Shown in pieces: positions 31,729 to 41,291 of a stretch of DNA of 64,000 nt. The notes beneath the pieces are model-generated. The model was not told the DNA's origin and did no database searches. It was given only the letters and a program-made list of their open reading frames with translations. The stretch covers positions 2,804,001 through 2,868,000 of the forward strand of contig NZ_CP121679.1 in the NCBI RefSeq assembly GCF_029760895.1. The letters are read 5' to 3'. Every line of letters begins with the position of its first letter. The first letter of the stretch is position 1. This DNA is from Ancylobacter sp. WKF20 (GTDB lineage: Bacteria; Pseudomonadota; Alphaproteobacteria; Rhizobiales; Xanthobacteraceae). The position numbers and the translations under genes were made by a program.

Positions 31729-32052
31729 ATGACCGACACCCCCACCGCCCCCGCCGCGCTCGACGCGGCCACTCGTACCGAGCTGGAGGCCGCCGCCTTC
31801 CGCCGGCTAGTGGCGCATCTGCAAGCCCGCACCGACGTGCAGAACATCGACCTGATGAATCTCGCCGGCTTCTGCCGCAACTGCCTGGGCAACTGGTATC
31901 TCGACGCGGCCCAGCAGCGCGGCCTGCCCCTCACCAAGGAGGAGAGCCGCGTCGCCGTCTACGGCATGCCCTATGAGGAATGGAAGGCGCGCCACCAGAG
32001 CGAGGCGACCCCGGAGCAGAAGGCCGCGTTCAAGGGACCGGGCCAGCACTGA
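31729..32052 (+). CDS. DUF1244 family protein
   Basis: This 107-residue cytosolic protein has the DUF1244 core: AAFRRLVAHLQARTDVQNID, LMNLAGFCRNCLGNWYLDAA, LTKEESRVAVYGMPYEEWKA. Two cysteines in FCRNCLG are conserved in the family as I recall. It is largely helical with no clear catalytic motif. The start is set by GGGAGG at 31718-31723. It follows the N-formylglutamate amidohydrolase gene by 35 bases and may be cotranscribed. Function is unknown. Confidence 0.9.
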   Translation: MTDTPTAPAALDAATRTELEAAAFRRLVAHLQARTDVQNIDLMNLAGFCRNCLGNWYLDAAQQRGLPLTKEESRVAVYGMPYEEWKARHQSEATPEQKAAFKGPGQH

Positions 32053-32226
32053 GCGGATCATCCACAGGCCGCCGGTGGATAGCGGGTGCAGCCGGAGCCT
32101 GCGCGCGTTGGTGACGGCCCGCCGCCTTGACGGCGCCCCATCCTTGGGTTTCCTGTCCGGCCCAGCTTTCACCCACACGCCGCCGGACCTTGCTGCCCGC
32201 GGTCGGCCCGTTCCCCCGGAGACGCT

Positions 32227-32505
32227 ATGTCCGACATTCCCAACGACCAGCCGCTGTCCGATGCCGCCGCCGGCTTCGCCAAGGAGCAGCTCAAATCCTT
32301 CATCGAGCGCATCGAGCGCCTCGAGGAAGAGAAGAAGACCATTGCCGAGGACATCAAGGACGTCTTCGCCGAAGCCAAGGGCACCGGCTTCGACGTCAAG
32401 GCGCTGCGCGAGATCCTGAAGATCCGCAAGCAGGATGCCGACCAGCGGGCCGAGCATGAGGCGATCGTCGACCTCTACATGCAGGCGCTGGGCATGCTGA
32501 GCTGA
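32227..32505 (+). CDS. gapR: GapR family DNA-binding protein (DUF2312)
   Basis: This 92-residue protein matches the UPF0335/GapR family: [39 protein letters not shown] and [20 protein letters not shown]. GapR of Caulobacter is a coiled-coil nucleoid protein that binds overtwisted AT-rich DNA ahead of replication and transcription. The basic-acidic helical pattern is complete here. It is followed by a strong bidirectional terminator. Its name is family-based and experimental function in this organism is unknown. Confidence 0.9.
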   Translation: MSDIPNDQPLSDAAAGFAKEQLKSFIERIERLEEEKKTIAEDIKDVFAEAKGTGFDVKALREILKIRKQDADQRAEHEAIVDLYMQALGMLS

Positions 32506-32527
32506 CCGGGCTCAATCGCTCGACATG

Positions 32528-32562
32528 AAAAAGCCGGCCGGGTCATCCCCGGCCGGCTTTTT
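32528..32562. terminator. Bidirectional terminator between gapR and the DUF882 gene
   Basis: AAAAAGCCGGCCGGG (32528-32542), a TCATC loop, then CCCGGCCGGCTTTTT forms a 15-pair stem with runs of T on both strands. It should stop both convergent genes. Confidence 0.9.
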
Positions 32563-32584
32563 AGTATGTGACGACGAATGTCTC

Positions 32585-34351
32585 TCAGAGCGGCTTCTTG
32601 AGGGGCGTGGCGCCGGAGACCATCGCCACCACCGGCACGGCGACCACGGCGGCGCCGGCAGTGAAGTGGCTGGTCGGCAGGCTGGCCGCACCCTGCGTGA
32701 AGCCGCCCGCCACCACCTGGCGCGGCGGGGCGACGAAGGCCGCGAAGCGCCGCAGTTCCGGCGTGCGCAGCACGGCGTTGCGCGAGACGGTCGGGCTGCT
32801 GAACAGGCGGCGGATTTCCGCCTGCATCTCCGCATTATGCGCGGCCGTGCCCGGCTTCGGCGCGGCGGCAGCGGGCGCCGCAGCGGCGGAAGCGGTCGGC
32901 GGTGTGGCAGCGGCACGCGGCGCCGGGGCGCGACCGGGCTGGAGGCGCTCGCTCGGGAAGATCATGTCGCCGGCGGCGGACGCATAGGCGAGCGGCGGGG
33001 CGGCGCCCTGCGAACCGACGATGATTTCGGGAAGGCCGACCGTCGCGCCCGGCGTCGTGCCGCGTGCGACCTCGCCCGGCCGGGCCGGCGGCAGCGGCGC
33101 GAAGGTGCCGGCGCTGGCGACGACGACAGGCTGAACCCCGGTAGCGTCAGCCGGCGGCTGATGGCGCGGCGTCGGCAGCGGCACGGCAGCGGCAAGCGCG
33201 GCCAGAGCCGAGGAGCCCGACGCAGCCGGAGAGCCCGTCGCGGCGGCGGGCGTCGCGGCCGGCGCGGATGCGACCACGGTACGGCCAAGCGGGTGCGGCG
33301 CCGGCAGCGGCACGGCGACGGGCGCGGCCGCCGCGACGACGGCCGGAGCAGCCATAGCGGGCGCACTGGCGGGCACGGGGGCTTCCTCGGCATCGTCGGC
33401 CGCCGCTACAGCGACCGGCGCCGGAGCGCGCGCCGCAGGAGCCTGACGGGTCGGGGCGGCCGGGGCCGTATCCGCCTCCTCCTCGTCATCCTTGCCGAAC
33501 AGCGCCGCGAAAATGTTCTTGCCGCCCGCGCCGGTCCGCTTGGGATCATTGCCACCGGACAGGCCGGCAAAGGCCGCCCCGGCGCCGCCGGGCTCGGAGC
33601 CGCGCGCCTCGACTTCAGCCAGTGCGAGCGCGTAGCCCGGCATCGGCTTGCCATCGGCGGGAATATGGACGGTCTTCCCATCGGGGAAGACGCGGGCGAG
33701 CTCGGGCCGGGTCATGCGCGGCCAGTGGCGGATGCCGCCAGTGTCCATATGGACGAAGGGCGAGCCGGAGGTGGGGTAGAAGCCAACGCCGCCGCGCTCC
33801 AGCCGCAGGCCGGCCTCGCGAATCTTCGCCAGCGGCACGCCGGGAATGTAGAAGTCCATCGCCTTGCCCTGCATGTGCAGGCTGGTCTTGGCGACGCCGC
33901 GCGAGCGCTGGCGGAGCATGGAATTGGTCTCGGGCGAGCGATAGCCGCCGATCACCTGGATCGGCTGGGTCGCGCCGGTCTCGCGGTAGACTTCCCACAC
34001 GATGTCGAACAGGCGCGGGTCCATATTGGTGGACTCCTTGCGCCGCCAGTCCTGCAGGAGAACGTTGAGCTGCTTCAGCGCCGCCGGGTCATAGCGCCCA
34101 TTGCGCTTAAAGGTGACCGTGGCGCTCTCGCCGGAATGGACGTGGTGCAGGGTGATGGTGCGCGTGTCGCCATTGGCCACCGCGTTCTGCAGCATGTCGG
34201 CACTGCCGAGAGTGACGAGCGCCGCGAGGGCGGCCGTCTTGATGGCGCGCGCTGCGGCAGAGGACTTGCCGGCGCGTTTGCTGCGAAGAACCGATGTGAT
34301 GCGCACGTACCCGTACCCGAAACCCGAAAGGAACGTTTCCTGAGACGACAC
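32585..34351 (-). CDS. DUF882 peptidase M15A-like protein with long Ala/Pro tail
   Basis: This 588-residue exported protein begins with a GTG; a second GTG start 15 codons later is also possible. A hydrophobic N-terminus (AIKTAALAALVTLGS) serves as signal. The DUF882 domain (about 60-240) is related to VanY/M15 metallopeptidases. Zinc-ligand candidates are H and D of TSLHMQGKAMDFY and H of PFVHMDTGG, with the GGYRSPETNSMLR motif before them. From about residue 270 the protein is low-complexity Ala/Pro-rich, ending in a short ordered piece (HNAEMQAEIRRLFSS). A peptidoglycan carboxypeptidase or binding role is inferred. The next gene upstream on the same strand is an L,D-transpeptidase, which fits a cell-wall module. 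Confidence 0.85.
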   Translation of the reverse strand: MSSQETFLSGFGYGYVRITSVLRSKRAGKSSAAARAIKTAALAALVTLGSADMLQNAVANGDTRTITLHHVHSGESATVTFKRNGRYDPAALKQLNVLLQDWRRKESTNMDPRLFDIVWEVYRETGATQPIQVIGGYRSPETNSMLRQRSRGVAKTSLHMQGKAMDFYIPGVPLAKIREAGLRLERGGVGFYPTSGSPFVHMDTGGIRHWPRMTRPELARVFPDGKTVHIPADGKPMPGYALALAEVEARGSEPGGAGAAFAGLSGGNDPKRTGAGGKNIFAALFGKDDEEEADTAPAAPTRQAPAARAPAPVAVAAADDAEEAPVPASAPAMAAPAVVAAAAPVAVPLPAPHPLGRTVVASAPAATPAAATGSPAASGSSALAALAAAVPLPTPRHQPPADATGVQPVVVASAGTFAPLPPARPGEVARGTTPGATVGLPEIIVGSQGAAPPLAYASAAGDMIFPSERLQPGRAPAPRAAATPPTASAAAAPAAAAPKPGTAAHNAEMQAEIRRLFSSPTVSRNAVLRTPELRRFAAFVAPPRQVVAGGFTQGAASLPTSHFTAGAAVVAVPVVAMVSGATPLKKPL

Positions 34352-34592
34352 GGTCGGTAGCGACCGGGCCGGACATGGTGAACATAGTCTTGTCGGGTTT
34401 GGTTAAGGGGCCGTTACGCCCCAAGCCATACCTTGCGGAAGCATGGCTAGGGGGAGACTGTGGCAAAAGAGTGCCAACCTAAAAAATTCGTAATGTTGTA
34501 CCGTTTTGAACTGCATTCTTGGTTAACAGTGTCTGAAACAACACGTTAAACCACGCAATACTTCCGCTACGGCAGCAACAAAACCCGCGCCG

Positions 34593-36683
34593 TCACCGTG
34601 GCGCCACCACTCCGCCACGATCCGCCACGCGCGTGCCGTTGAGCCCAAGCATCGCCTTGGTGGCGTCGTTGATTCCGTAGATGTCCTCGCGCGACACCAG
34701 CTGCCCCTCGGCATCCACATAGGTGGTGAAATAGACGATATGGACCGGGAAGCGCTGCTTCAGGTTCAGGTACTTCTCGTCGCCGCCAATGAGCGAGTTG
34801 ATTCGCTGCTGGCTCCAGCCATCGCCGGGCAGCCCGACGCTGAACAGCACCTCGGCGAATTTCAACGGCTCGAACACGCGCACGCAGCCATGGCTGAAGG
34901 CGCGCCGGTCACGGGCAAACAGCGCGCGGCTCGGCGTGTCGTGCAGATAGACCGAGTGCTTGTTGGGGAACATGAACTTCATGCGACCCAGCGCGTTGCG
35001 CTCGCCCGGCGCCTGCCGGAACGCATAGCCCTGCGAGCCCCGGCTCCAGTCCACCGTGCCGGGGTCGATGATGCGCCCGTTGCGCACCACGTCGATGCCT
35101 TGGCGGTCGAGCGCATAGGGGTCGGCCTGCAGCTTGGGCAGCATCTCGTTCTTGATGATGCCCGGCGGCACGTTCCAGGACGGGTTGAACACCGCGTACT
35201 GCATCTGCTCGGACATCAGCGGCGTCTGGTTCTCGGGCTTGCCGACGACCACGCGCGTCTCATGGATGGTCTGCTCGTTGACGACGATGCGGACCATGTA
35301 TTCGGGAATGTTGACGATCACATAGGTCGGCGCGACCTGATGCGGCAGCCAGCGCCACCGCTCCATGTTGGCGATGATGTCGTCAAGGCTGTCGCCCGCG
35401 CCCTCATTCAGCACGGCGAGCGTGCCGCGCCCGACAATGCCATCGGGATTGGCGCCGGAAAGCCGCTGGAAGTCGCGCACCGCCTCCATGAGATAGGCGT
35501 CGTAGACAAAATCATCCGGCGCCCCGCCAATGCCCAACCGGGCACGCAGCAGCGGCACGCGCGGGTCGCGGTCACCGGGGCGGATCGAGGGGCCGGCCGG
35601 GATCGGCGCGTGAACGACGCCCGCCCCTTCCGCCAGACGACGGCCGAGCTGAGCCTTCAGCAGGCGATACTCGTCATAGTGCGGGGCGAAGGACGCATAG
35701 GCCTTGCCCGCATTCTCCGCCGCCGAGACGGTGGCGAGCACATCGAGCGGGTCCGGCACGGACGGGCTCGGATCGACGTCCTTGGAGATGCGCTTGGGGT
35801 CGAAACGCCCGCTCTGCACATGACGGGCATAGACCAGCGTGGTGGCGGCGAGGCGCAGCTCGTAATCGGCCAGCGCCGCCTCGTCCGGGTGAGCCGGCAG
35901 CGGCGGCACGGTGTAGTCGGCGGGGTTCAGCCCTTCCGCCGCCGCGCCGGTGAAGGCGCCGAGCGCGGCGAGGCCGAGCGGGGTCACCATGCCCTGCGCG
36001 ACGAAGATGGGCTGAAAGTTGCGGGCGGCATAAAACGCGGCGAGCGCCTGCTGCTCGGCCGGGCGCTGGGCGTAGCGCGACAGCCGGTCGGAGATGAGCG
36101 CGGTAAGCCGCTCGGACACGCCGGCATCCGGCCGGGGCGCCTGCGGCGCACTGACCGTCGCCGGGGTGGAGGTGCCCGTGGCCGGGGCGGCCGGGGTCGC
36201 GGCCGCCGGCGTGACGGGGGCGGGCGTCGCCGTACCGGTGCCGGTCTCCGGCGCGCCATTTCCGACGGAAGGCGCCGGGGTCACCGGATTGGCCGGGGCC
36301 GCGCTGGCGGGTGCCGGATTGGCCGGCGCCTCGGTCTTCGGACGGGTGTCGTTGATATCGAAGGGCGCGGGGTCATGGCCCAGCGCGGCCAGCAGCGCGG
36401 CGCCCTGCCCGGCGCTGGTCATGCCGGCGCGGCCAGGATCGAAGGCGGCAACCGGCTGGCCGGTGCCATTGCCGGCGCGCTCGGTGGCGATGGCCGCACC
36501 GGAATTCTCCTGCGCCCACGCGGCGAGCGGCATCAGCAGCACGCCAGCCATCAGCAGCGCGAGCGCCGTGCCCGCCAGATGCCGCGCGCGGCCCGCCCCG
36601 AAACTCACGCCGATAGTCACGCCACGCCCGGCCATCGCTCTCTCCACTCGTCCCATCCACTCTCGCGACGGGAACGCACTCAT
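34593..36683 (-). CDS. L,D-transpeptidase with peptidoglycan-binding domain (YcbB type)
   Basis: This 696-residue protein makes 3-3 peptidoglycan cross-links or anchors proteins. After a signal helix (about 35-58) and an Ala/Pro/Thr-rich linker to about 190, a scaffold domain (about 190-355) leads to a PG-binding segment (LMEAVRDFQRLSGANPDGIVG). The YkuD domain follows, with YVIVNIPEYMVRIV, the VFNPSWNVPPGIIKNEM insertion and the catalytic FSHGCVRVFEP, where cysteine is the nucleophile. Such large forms resemble E. coli LdtD. The exact start is uncertain: 36683, 36656 and 36638 are possible. The 241 bases between it and the DUF882 gene hold no further gene, only AT-rich sequence. Confidence 0.95.
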   Translation of the reverse strand: MSAFPSREWMGRVERAMAGRGVTIGVSFGAGRARHLAGTALALLMAGVLLMPLAAWAQENSGAAIATERAGNGTGQPVAAFDPGRAGMTSAGQGAALLAALGHDPAPFDINDTRPKTEAPANPAPASAAPANPVTPAPSVGNGAPETGTGTATPAPVTPAAATPAAPATGTSTPATVSAPQAPRPDAGVSERLTALISDRLSRYAQRPAEQQALAAFYAARNFQPIFVAQGMVTPLGLAALGAFTGAAAEGLNPADYTVPPLPAHPDEAALADYELRLAATTLVYARHVQSGRFDPKRISKDVDPSPSVPDPLDVLATVSAAENAGKAYASFAPHYDEYRLLKAQLGRRLAEGAGVVHAPIPAGPSIRPGDRDPRVPLLRARLGIGGAPDDFVYDAYLMEAVRDFQRLSGANPDGIVGRGTLAVLNEGAGDSLDDIIANMERWRWLPHQVAPTYVIVNIPEYMVRIVVNEQTIHETRVVVGKPENQTPLMSEQMQYAVFNPSWNVPPGIIKNEMLPKLQADPYALDRQGIDVVRNGRIIDPGTVDWSRGSQGYAFRQAPGERNALGRMKFMFPNKHSVYLHDTPSRALFARDRRAFSHGCVRVFEPLKFAEVLFSVGLPGDGWSQQRINSLIGGDEKYLNLKQRFPVHIVYFTTYVDAEGQLVSREDIYGINDATKAMLGLNGTRVADRGGVVAPR

Positions 36684-37002
36684 CCGCGCTTGGGTCGCAC
36701 GGCTTCAACTCACGAACGCGCAATTCATGCCTTCCGGCCGCCGGCGTCGCCCGGAAGCCACACCCTCGCGGCCACGCTGTCGCCAGGCAAACCCTTGCCC
36801 GCACTGTTGCCGCCGGCCGGTAAAGGTCGTGTTAAGCATGATGCCACCTTACCCGCGCTTTTTCATGTCGGCGGGCGGGAAGGCGCGGGAGCTTAGAGGA
36901 GGGCGCGGCACCATGCCCTGACGATGCCCGCGCCTTCGCGCTTGCCGGCGGGGCGGCGATTCCTATAATCCGCGCCTTCTTTTTCGGGGGAACCGGACCA
37001 GC
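36684..37002. other. Divergent intergenic region between L,D-transpeptidase and purE
   Basis: These 319 bases contain no gene I trust. A GC hairpin is seen at 36729-36756 (CTTCCGG...CCGGAAG, with inner pairing) close to the transpeptidase start. The purE promoter lies near the other end. The remainder shows nothing recognisable. Confidence 0.5.
36942..36969 (+). promoter_or_regulatory. Sigma70-type promoter of purE
   Basis: TTGCCG (36942-36947), 16 bases, TATAAT (36964-36969). The -10 is perfect consensus, 33 bases before the purE ATG. This predicts a short leader. No purine riboswitch is seen. Confidence 0.65.
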
Positions 37003-37503
37003 ATGAGCGACCAGACGGCAGGCGACGCGCGCCCGATCGCCATCATCATGGGCAGCCAGTCCGACTGGGAGACCATGCGCCACGCCGCAGAGACGCTGGA
37101 AGCGCTCGGCATCGGCCATGACTGCCTCATCGTCTCGGCCCACCGCACCCCGGACCGCATGTTCAGCTTCGCCAAGGGCGCCCGCGCCGCTGGCTATAAG
37201 GCGATCATCGCCGGGGCCGGCGGGGCGGCGCATCTGCCGGGCATGGTGGCGGCGCTGACCAGCCTGCCGGTGTTCGGCGTGCCGGTCGAATCAAAGGCGC
37301 TCTCCGGCCTCGACAGCCTCTATTCCATCGTGCAGATGCCCGCCGGCATCCCGGTCGGCACGCTCGCCATCGGCAAGGCCGGGGCGACCAATGCCGGCCT
37401 CCTTGCCGCCGCCGTGCTCGCCATCACCGACACCGCGCTCGCCGAGCGCCTCGACGCGTGGCGCGCCGCCCGCACCGCCGCCGTCACGGAGCGCCCCGTC
37501 TGA
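37003..37503 (+). CDS. purE: N5-carboxyaminoimidazole ribonucleotide mutase
   Basis: This 166-residue enzyme converts N5-CAIR to CAIR in purine synthesis. Signatures are the [19 protein letters not shown] start, the catalytic [12 protein letters not shown] with its histidine, [11 protein letters not shown] and the [14 protein letters not shown] loop. It overlaps purK by TGATG (stop 37501-37503, start at 37503), so the two are tightly coupled. The two enzymes act consecutively, PurK making N5-CAIR. Confidence 0.98.
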   Translation: MSDQTAGDARPIAIIMGSQSDWETMRHAAETLEALGIGHDCLIVSAHRTPDRMFSFAKGARAAGYKAIIAGAGGAAHLPGMVAALTSLPVFGVPVESKALSGLDSLYSIVQMPAGIPVGTLAIGKAGATNAGLLAAAVLAITDTALAERLDAWRAARTAAVTERPV

Positions 37504-38588
37504 TGTCCCGCACCCTCAAGCCCGGTGACACCATCGGCATTCTCGGCGGTGGCCAGCTCGCCCGCATGATCGCCCTCGCCGCCGCCCCGCTGGGGCTGAA
37601 GGCGCACATCTTCGCTCCCGAGGATGGCAGCCCGGCCTTCCAGGTCGCCGATGCGGTGACGCAGGCGGCCTATGACGACTTCGCCGCGCTCGAAGCCTTC
37701 GCTGGGGCGGTCGATGTCGTCACCTATGAATTCGAGAACGTGCCGGTGGAGACCGCCGCCTTCCTCGCCAGCCATGTGCCCGTGCATCCCGGCGCCCGCG
37801 CGCTCGGCATCACGCAGGACCGGCTGGAGGAGAAGACCTTCGTCTCCCGCTTGGGCATCGAGACCGCGCCCTTCGCCGAGGTGAATGACGAGGCCCAGCT
37901 CGAGGCCGCGCTGGCCGAGATCGGCCGGCCCGCCGTGCTGAAGACCCGCCGCTTCGGCTATGACGGCAAGGGGCAGGTCATCATCCGTGCGGGCGATGAC
38001 GCCGCCGCCGCCTTCGCCGCCATCGGCCGCCATGCGGCGATCCTGGAAGGCTTCGTGCCCTTCGAGCGCGAGGTCTCCGTCGTCGCCGCCCGCACCGAGG
38101 ATGGCCGCTTCGCCGCCTTCGAGGTGACGGAGAACGAGCACCGCCACCACATCCTTCACCGCTCCACCGTGCCGGCGGATGTCTCGCCGGCGGTCGTCGC
38201 CGTCTCCGCCGAGATCGCCCGCCGCATCGGCGAGGCGCTCGGCTATGTCGGCGTCTTCGCGGTGGAGATGTTCCTCGTCGTGGTTGAGGGCACGCAGGGC
38301 GTCATCGTCAACGAGATCGCCCCGCGCGTGCACAATTCCGGCCACTGGACGCTGGACGGCTGCGAGACCAGCCAGTTCGAGCAGCATGTGCGCGCCATTG
38401 CCGGCTGGCCCCTCGGCGCCACCGACCGGCGCGGCCGGGTCGAGATGACCAACCTCATCGGCGACGAGGCCGACACGTGGCTGGCCGTGCTCGAAGAGCC
38501 CGGCGCGCATCTGCACCTCTATGGCAAGGCGGAAGCCCGCCCCGGCCGGAAGATGGGCCACGTTACCCGCATCTTCGCCGAGGACTGA
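37503..38588 (+). CDS. purK: N5-carboxyaminoimidazole ribonucleotide synthase
   Basis: This 361-residue ATP-grasp enzyme makes N5-CAIR from AIR, bicarbonate and ATP. The N-terminal IGILGGGQLARMIALAAAPL is classic. The ATP-grasp core includes KTRRFGYDGKGQVII, EGFVPFEREVSVV and the metal-binding NEIAPRVHNSGHWT. It starts within the purE stop codon (TGATG), so the pair is one transcript. The frame extends upstream inside purE but that part is spurious. No ribosome binding site of its own is obvious, which fits reinitiation. Confidence 0.98.
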   Translation: MSRTLKPGDTIGILGGGQLARMIALAAAPLGLKAHIFAPEDGSPAFQVADAVTQAAYDDFAALEAFAGAVDVVTYEFENVPVETAAFLASHVPVHPGARALGITQDRLEEKTFVSRLGIETAPFAEVNDEAQLEAALAEIGRPAVLKTRRFGYDGKGQVIIRAGDDAAAAFAAIGRHAAILEGFVPFEREVSVVAARTEDGRFAAFEVTENEHRHHILHRSTVPADVSPAVVAVSAEIARRIGEALGYVGVFAVEMFLVVVEGTQGVIVNEIAPRVHNSGHWTLDGCETSQFEQHVRAIAGWPLGATDRRGRVEMTNLIGDEADTWLAVLEEPGAHLHLYGKAEARPGRKMGHVTRIFAED

Positions 38589-38712
38589 CGCCGCATTGCG
38601 GCACGGGCACGGGAATGGACTGCTCACGCCATCGTGCGGTGCGCCGTTGAAATTGCGCCCCGCGTGAGGGCGTATAGGCGGGCAGACCCTCCTGCCATGG
38701 ACCGCCCGCTTC

Positions 38713-39678
38713 ATGCCCTTCCTGCGCGAACCCTCCGGCAAGCTGAGCCCTGAGAAGATCGGCGCGCTGCTCGTCGTGCTGCTGCCGCTGGTGCTGCTGG
38801 CCGTGCGCGCGCTCTCCGGCGGCTTCGCGCCCCCTGCACCCTTTGGCGCCCCACCCGGCCTGGGTGGAGGCGGATTGGGTGGAGGCGGACTGGGCGGCGG
38901 CGGACTGGGCGGCGGCGCGCTGCCCGGCGAACCGGCGCTTGGCGCCCGGCCGCTCATCGAGGTCATCCGCTTCATCGGCGACTGGACCATCCGCCTGCTG
39001 CTGGTCACACTCGCCGTCACTCCGGCCCGGCGGCTGTTCAACTGGCCGAAGCTGCTCGCCGCACGCCGCACGCTCGGCCTCGGCGCGGCGCTGCTGCTCA
39101 CCATTCATTTCGCGGTCTATCTGGTCGATCTCGGCGATCTCGGCATGGCGGCGCGGGAAATCGTGCTGCGCATCTATCTCACCATCGGCTTCATCGCCCT
39201 CCTCGCCTTCGCCGCCATGGCGTCCACCTCGTGGGACGGCGCGGTGCGTCGGCTCGGTGGCGAGCGCTGGAAGCACCTGCACGCGCTGATTTACCCGGCC
39301 ACCGCGCTCGGCATCCTGCATTTCTTCATGCAGCAGAAGCTCGACGTGACCGAGCCGACGCTGATGGCGGGCCTGTTCGTCTGGCTCATGGGCTGGCGGC
39401 TGATGCAGCGCTACGGGCGCGGCACGGGGCTCTTGAACCTCGTCGCCCTCGCGGTCGTGGCGGGGGTGCTGACGGCGCTGCTGGAAGCCGGCTGGTATCT
39501 CGCCGCCACCGGCATCGACCCTGCCCGCGTGCTCGCCGCCAATCTCGCCTTTTCCTATTCCATCCGCCCGGCCTGGTGGGTGTTCGGCGCCGGCCTCGCG
39601 GTTGCGCTCGCCAGCGAGGTGGCGCTGCGCCTGCGCCCGCTGCCGGTCCGCCGTGCCTCGCGCCCGGCCCGTGCCTGA
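38713..39678 (+). CDS. msrQ: MsrQ-like heme-binding membrane subunit with Gly-rich insert
   Basis: This 321-residue protein is of the ferric-reductase-like transmembrane class matching MsrQ, which feeds electrons to the periplasmic methionine-sulfoxide reductase MsrP. About six to seven membrane helices occur. Heme-ligand candidates are histidines in LLLTIHFAVYLVDL and RWKHLHALIYPATALGILHF. A Gly-rich insert, LGGGG repeated (residues about 50-69), lies between helix 1 and helix 2. It is coded by four 15-base repeats. No msrP gene is next to it; the following gene is an NTF2-like protein. The start is the ATG at 38713, with no strong ribosome binding site visible. Confidence 0.88.
   Translation: MPFLREPSGKLSPEKIGALLVVLLPLVLLAVRALSGGFAPPAPFGAPPGLGGGGLGGGGLGGGGLGGGALPGEPALGARPLIEVIRFIGDWTIRLLLVTLAVTPARRLFNWPKLLAARRTLGLGAALLLTIHFAVYLVDLGDLGMAAREIVLRIYLTIGFIALLAFAAMASTSWDGAVRRLGGERWKHLHALIYPATALGILHFFMQQKLDVTEPTLMAGLFVWLMGWRLMQRYGRGTGLLNLVALAVVAGVLTALLEAGWYLAATGIDPARVLAANLAFSYSIRPAWWVFGAGLAVALASEVALRLRPLPVRRASRPARA
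38860..38919 (+). repeat. Four tandem 15-base units inside msrQ
   Basis: Units of the form cTGGGtGGaGGCGGa occur at 38860-38874, 38875-38889, 38890-38904 and 38905-38919, differing at a few third positions. They encode LGGGG LGGGG LGGGG LGGGA. Length variation between strains is likely because of slippage. Confidence 0.9.
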
Positions 39679-39770
39679 GGACATGGCCGCCTGGCGACCC
39701 CACCGGGTGATTCGACAAGCCGCGCCGGTCGCCCGGTAGGAGACTGGCGCTGAGATCAAGGGAGACGCCC

Positions 39771-40244
39771 ATGTCCGAGACCCGCCCGCCGCTGCCGCCC
39801 TTCACGCATGAGAGCGCCGTCCAGAAGGTGCGCGGTGCCGAGGATGGCTGGAATTCCTGCAATCCCGAACGCGTCAGCCTCGCCTACACGCCGGACAGCC
39901 AATGGCGGAACCGCGCGGAATTCGCCACCGGCCGCGCCGAAATCGTCGCCTTTCTCACCCGCAAATGGGCGCGGGAACTGGATTACCGCCTCATCAAGGA
40001 GCTCTGGGCCTTCACCGGCAACCGCATCGCCGTGCGCTTCGCCTATGAGTGGCACGACGATTCCGGCAACTGGTTCCGCTCCTATGGCAATGAGAACTGG
40101 GAATTCGCCGAGAGCGGCCTGATGCAGCGGCGATTCGCCTGCATCAACGACCTGCCGATCGCCACCGGCGACCGCAAATTCCACTGGGACCGTTCCGGCC
40201 CACGCCCGGCCGATCATCCCGGATTGAGCGACCTCTGCCTCTGA
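39771..40244 (+). CDS. DUF1348 / NTF2-like (SnoaL-like) protein
   Basis: This 157-residue protein has the DUF1348 motifs: [60 protein letters not shown], and [20 protein letters not shown]. The fold is a cone-shaped alpha+beta barrel of the NTF2 class with no clear catalytic motif. AGGGAGA lies 7 bases upstream of the ATG. Such proteins are common accessory enzymes or binders; the substrate is unknown. It converges with miaA only 4 bases away. Confidence 0.9.
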   Translation: MSETRPPLPPFTHESAVQKVRGAEDGWNSCNPERVSLAYTPDSQWRNRAEFATGRAEIVAFLTRKWARELDYRLIKELWAFTGNRIAVRFAYEWHDDSGNWFRSYGNENWEFAESGLMQRRFACINDLPIATGDRKFHWDRSGPRPADHPGLSDLCL

Positions 40245-40248
40245 CCGA

Positions 40249-41181
40249 TCAGGCGCCACCGCCAAAGCGGGCGCGCAGCAATTCCTGCGCCTCGGCCTTC
40301 GGGAGCGCGGTCCAGCCCTCCAGCTGATGGCGGAACCAGGTGTCCTGCCGCTTGGCATAGCGGCGCGTATCGAGAATGCCGCCCGCGATCGCCGCCTCAA
40401 GGTCGATCTCGCCCGCGAGATGGCGCGCGAACCACGGCACGCCATGCGCCTTGAGGATGGTGCGGTCCTCGGGCAGGCCGCGCGCCAGCAGGGCCCGCGC
40501 CTCCTCCAGCGCCCCCGCCCCCATCATCAGGTGGAAGCGGCGGGCAATGGCGTCGCGCAGCGCCGTGCGGTCGGTGGCGAGAAAGAGCTTCAGCGCATCA
40601 TTCCCGGGCAGCACCGGCTCGCTCGCCCGCTCCGCCTGCCACTGCGCCAGCGGGCGGCCGGTCGCCTCGAACACCTCCAGCGCCCGCATCAGCCGCTGCG
40701 TGTCGGAGGGGCGCAGCCGTGCCGCCGTCTGCGGGTCCACCGCCATGAGCCTCGCGTGGAGTTCCGGCGCCGGCAGGTCGAGCCCCCGCACCCGCGCCCG
40801 CACCTCGGGGGGGATCGACGGCATTGGCGCCAACCCCTGCGTCAGCGCCTTGAAATAGAGCCCGGTGCCGCCGATCACGATGGGCAATTGCCCGGTCGTT
40901 TCTGCCTCGATGATCGCCGCGCGGGCATCCTCCAGCCAGTGGGCCACGGAATAGTCGGCGGCCCCGTCCACATGGCCGTAGAGACGGTGCGGCGCGCGCG
41001 CCTCCTCCTCCACGCTCGGGCGGGCGGTGAGCACGCGCAGGTCGCGATAGACCTGCATCGAATCGGCATTGATCACCACGCCGCCGATCCGTTCGGCGAG
41101 GTCCAGCGCCAGCGCCGACTTGCCGCTCGCGGTCGGCCCTGCAATAAGCACCGCGCGCGGGCGCTCCGCCTTTGTCGTCAC
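40249..41181 (-). CDS. miaA: tRNA dimethylallyltransferase
   Basis: This 310-residue enzyme adds a dimethylallyl group to A37 of tRNAs reading UNN codons, using the DMAPP made by ispH-type metabolism. Visible motifs are the P-loop [51 protein letters not shown] and the C-terminal [11 protein letters not shown]. The open frame begins at an ATG 23 codons upstream, but the GTG at 41181 has GGGGAG 6 bases before it and gives a normal length, so I use it. It is divergent from serB. Confidence 0.97.
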   Translation of the reverse strand: MTTKAERPRAVLIAGPTASGKSALALDLAERIGGVVINADSMQVYRDLRVLTARPSVEEEARAPHRLYGHVDGAADYSVAHWLEDARAAIIEAETTGQLPIVIGGTGLYFKALTQGLAPMPSIPPEVRARVRGLDLPAPELHARLMAVDPQTAARLRPSDTQRLMRALEVFEATGRPLAQWQAERASEPVLPGNDALKLFLATDRTALRDAIARRFHLMMGAGALEEARALLARGLPEDRTILKAHGVPWFARHLAGEIDLEAAIAGGILDTRRYAKRQDTWFRHQLEGWTALPKAEAQELLRARFGGGA

Positions 41182-41291
41182 GCCCGTCTCCCCGTTGGCG
41201 CACTCAGCCGTGCCGCCCTCGCTTTTTGCCCGTTGCCGCCCCGGCGGCAAGTCCCGCGTTGTTTCCTCCGTTCCAGCCGCGTGTTGCCGCC

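Noticed and set aside
32525..34360. Frame of 611 codons opposite the DUF882 gene
   Set aside because: Almost entirely Arg/Gly with no hydrophobic core. It is explained by the GC-rich Ala/Pro tail on the other strand.
36684..37002. Possible purine riboswitch upstream of purE
   Set aside because: The perfect TATAAT sits only 33 bases before the ATG, leaving no room for an aptamer, and no conserved purine aptamer core is visible.
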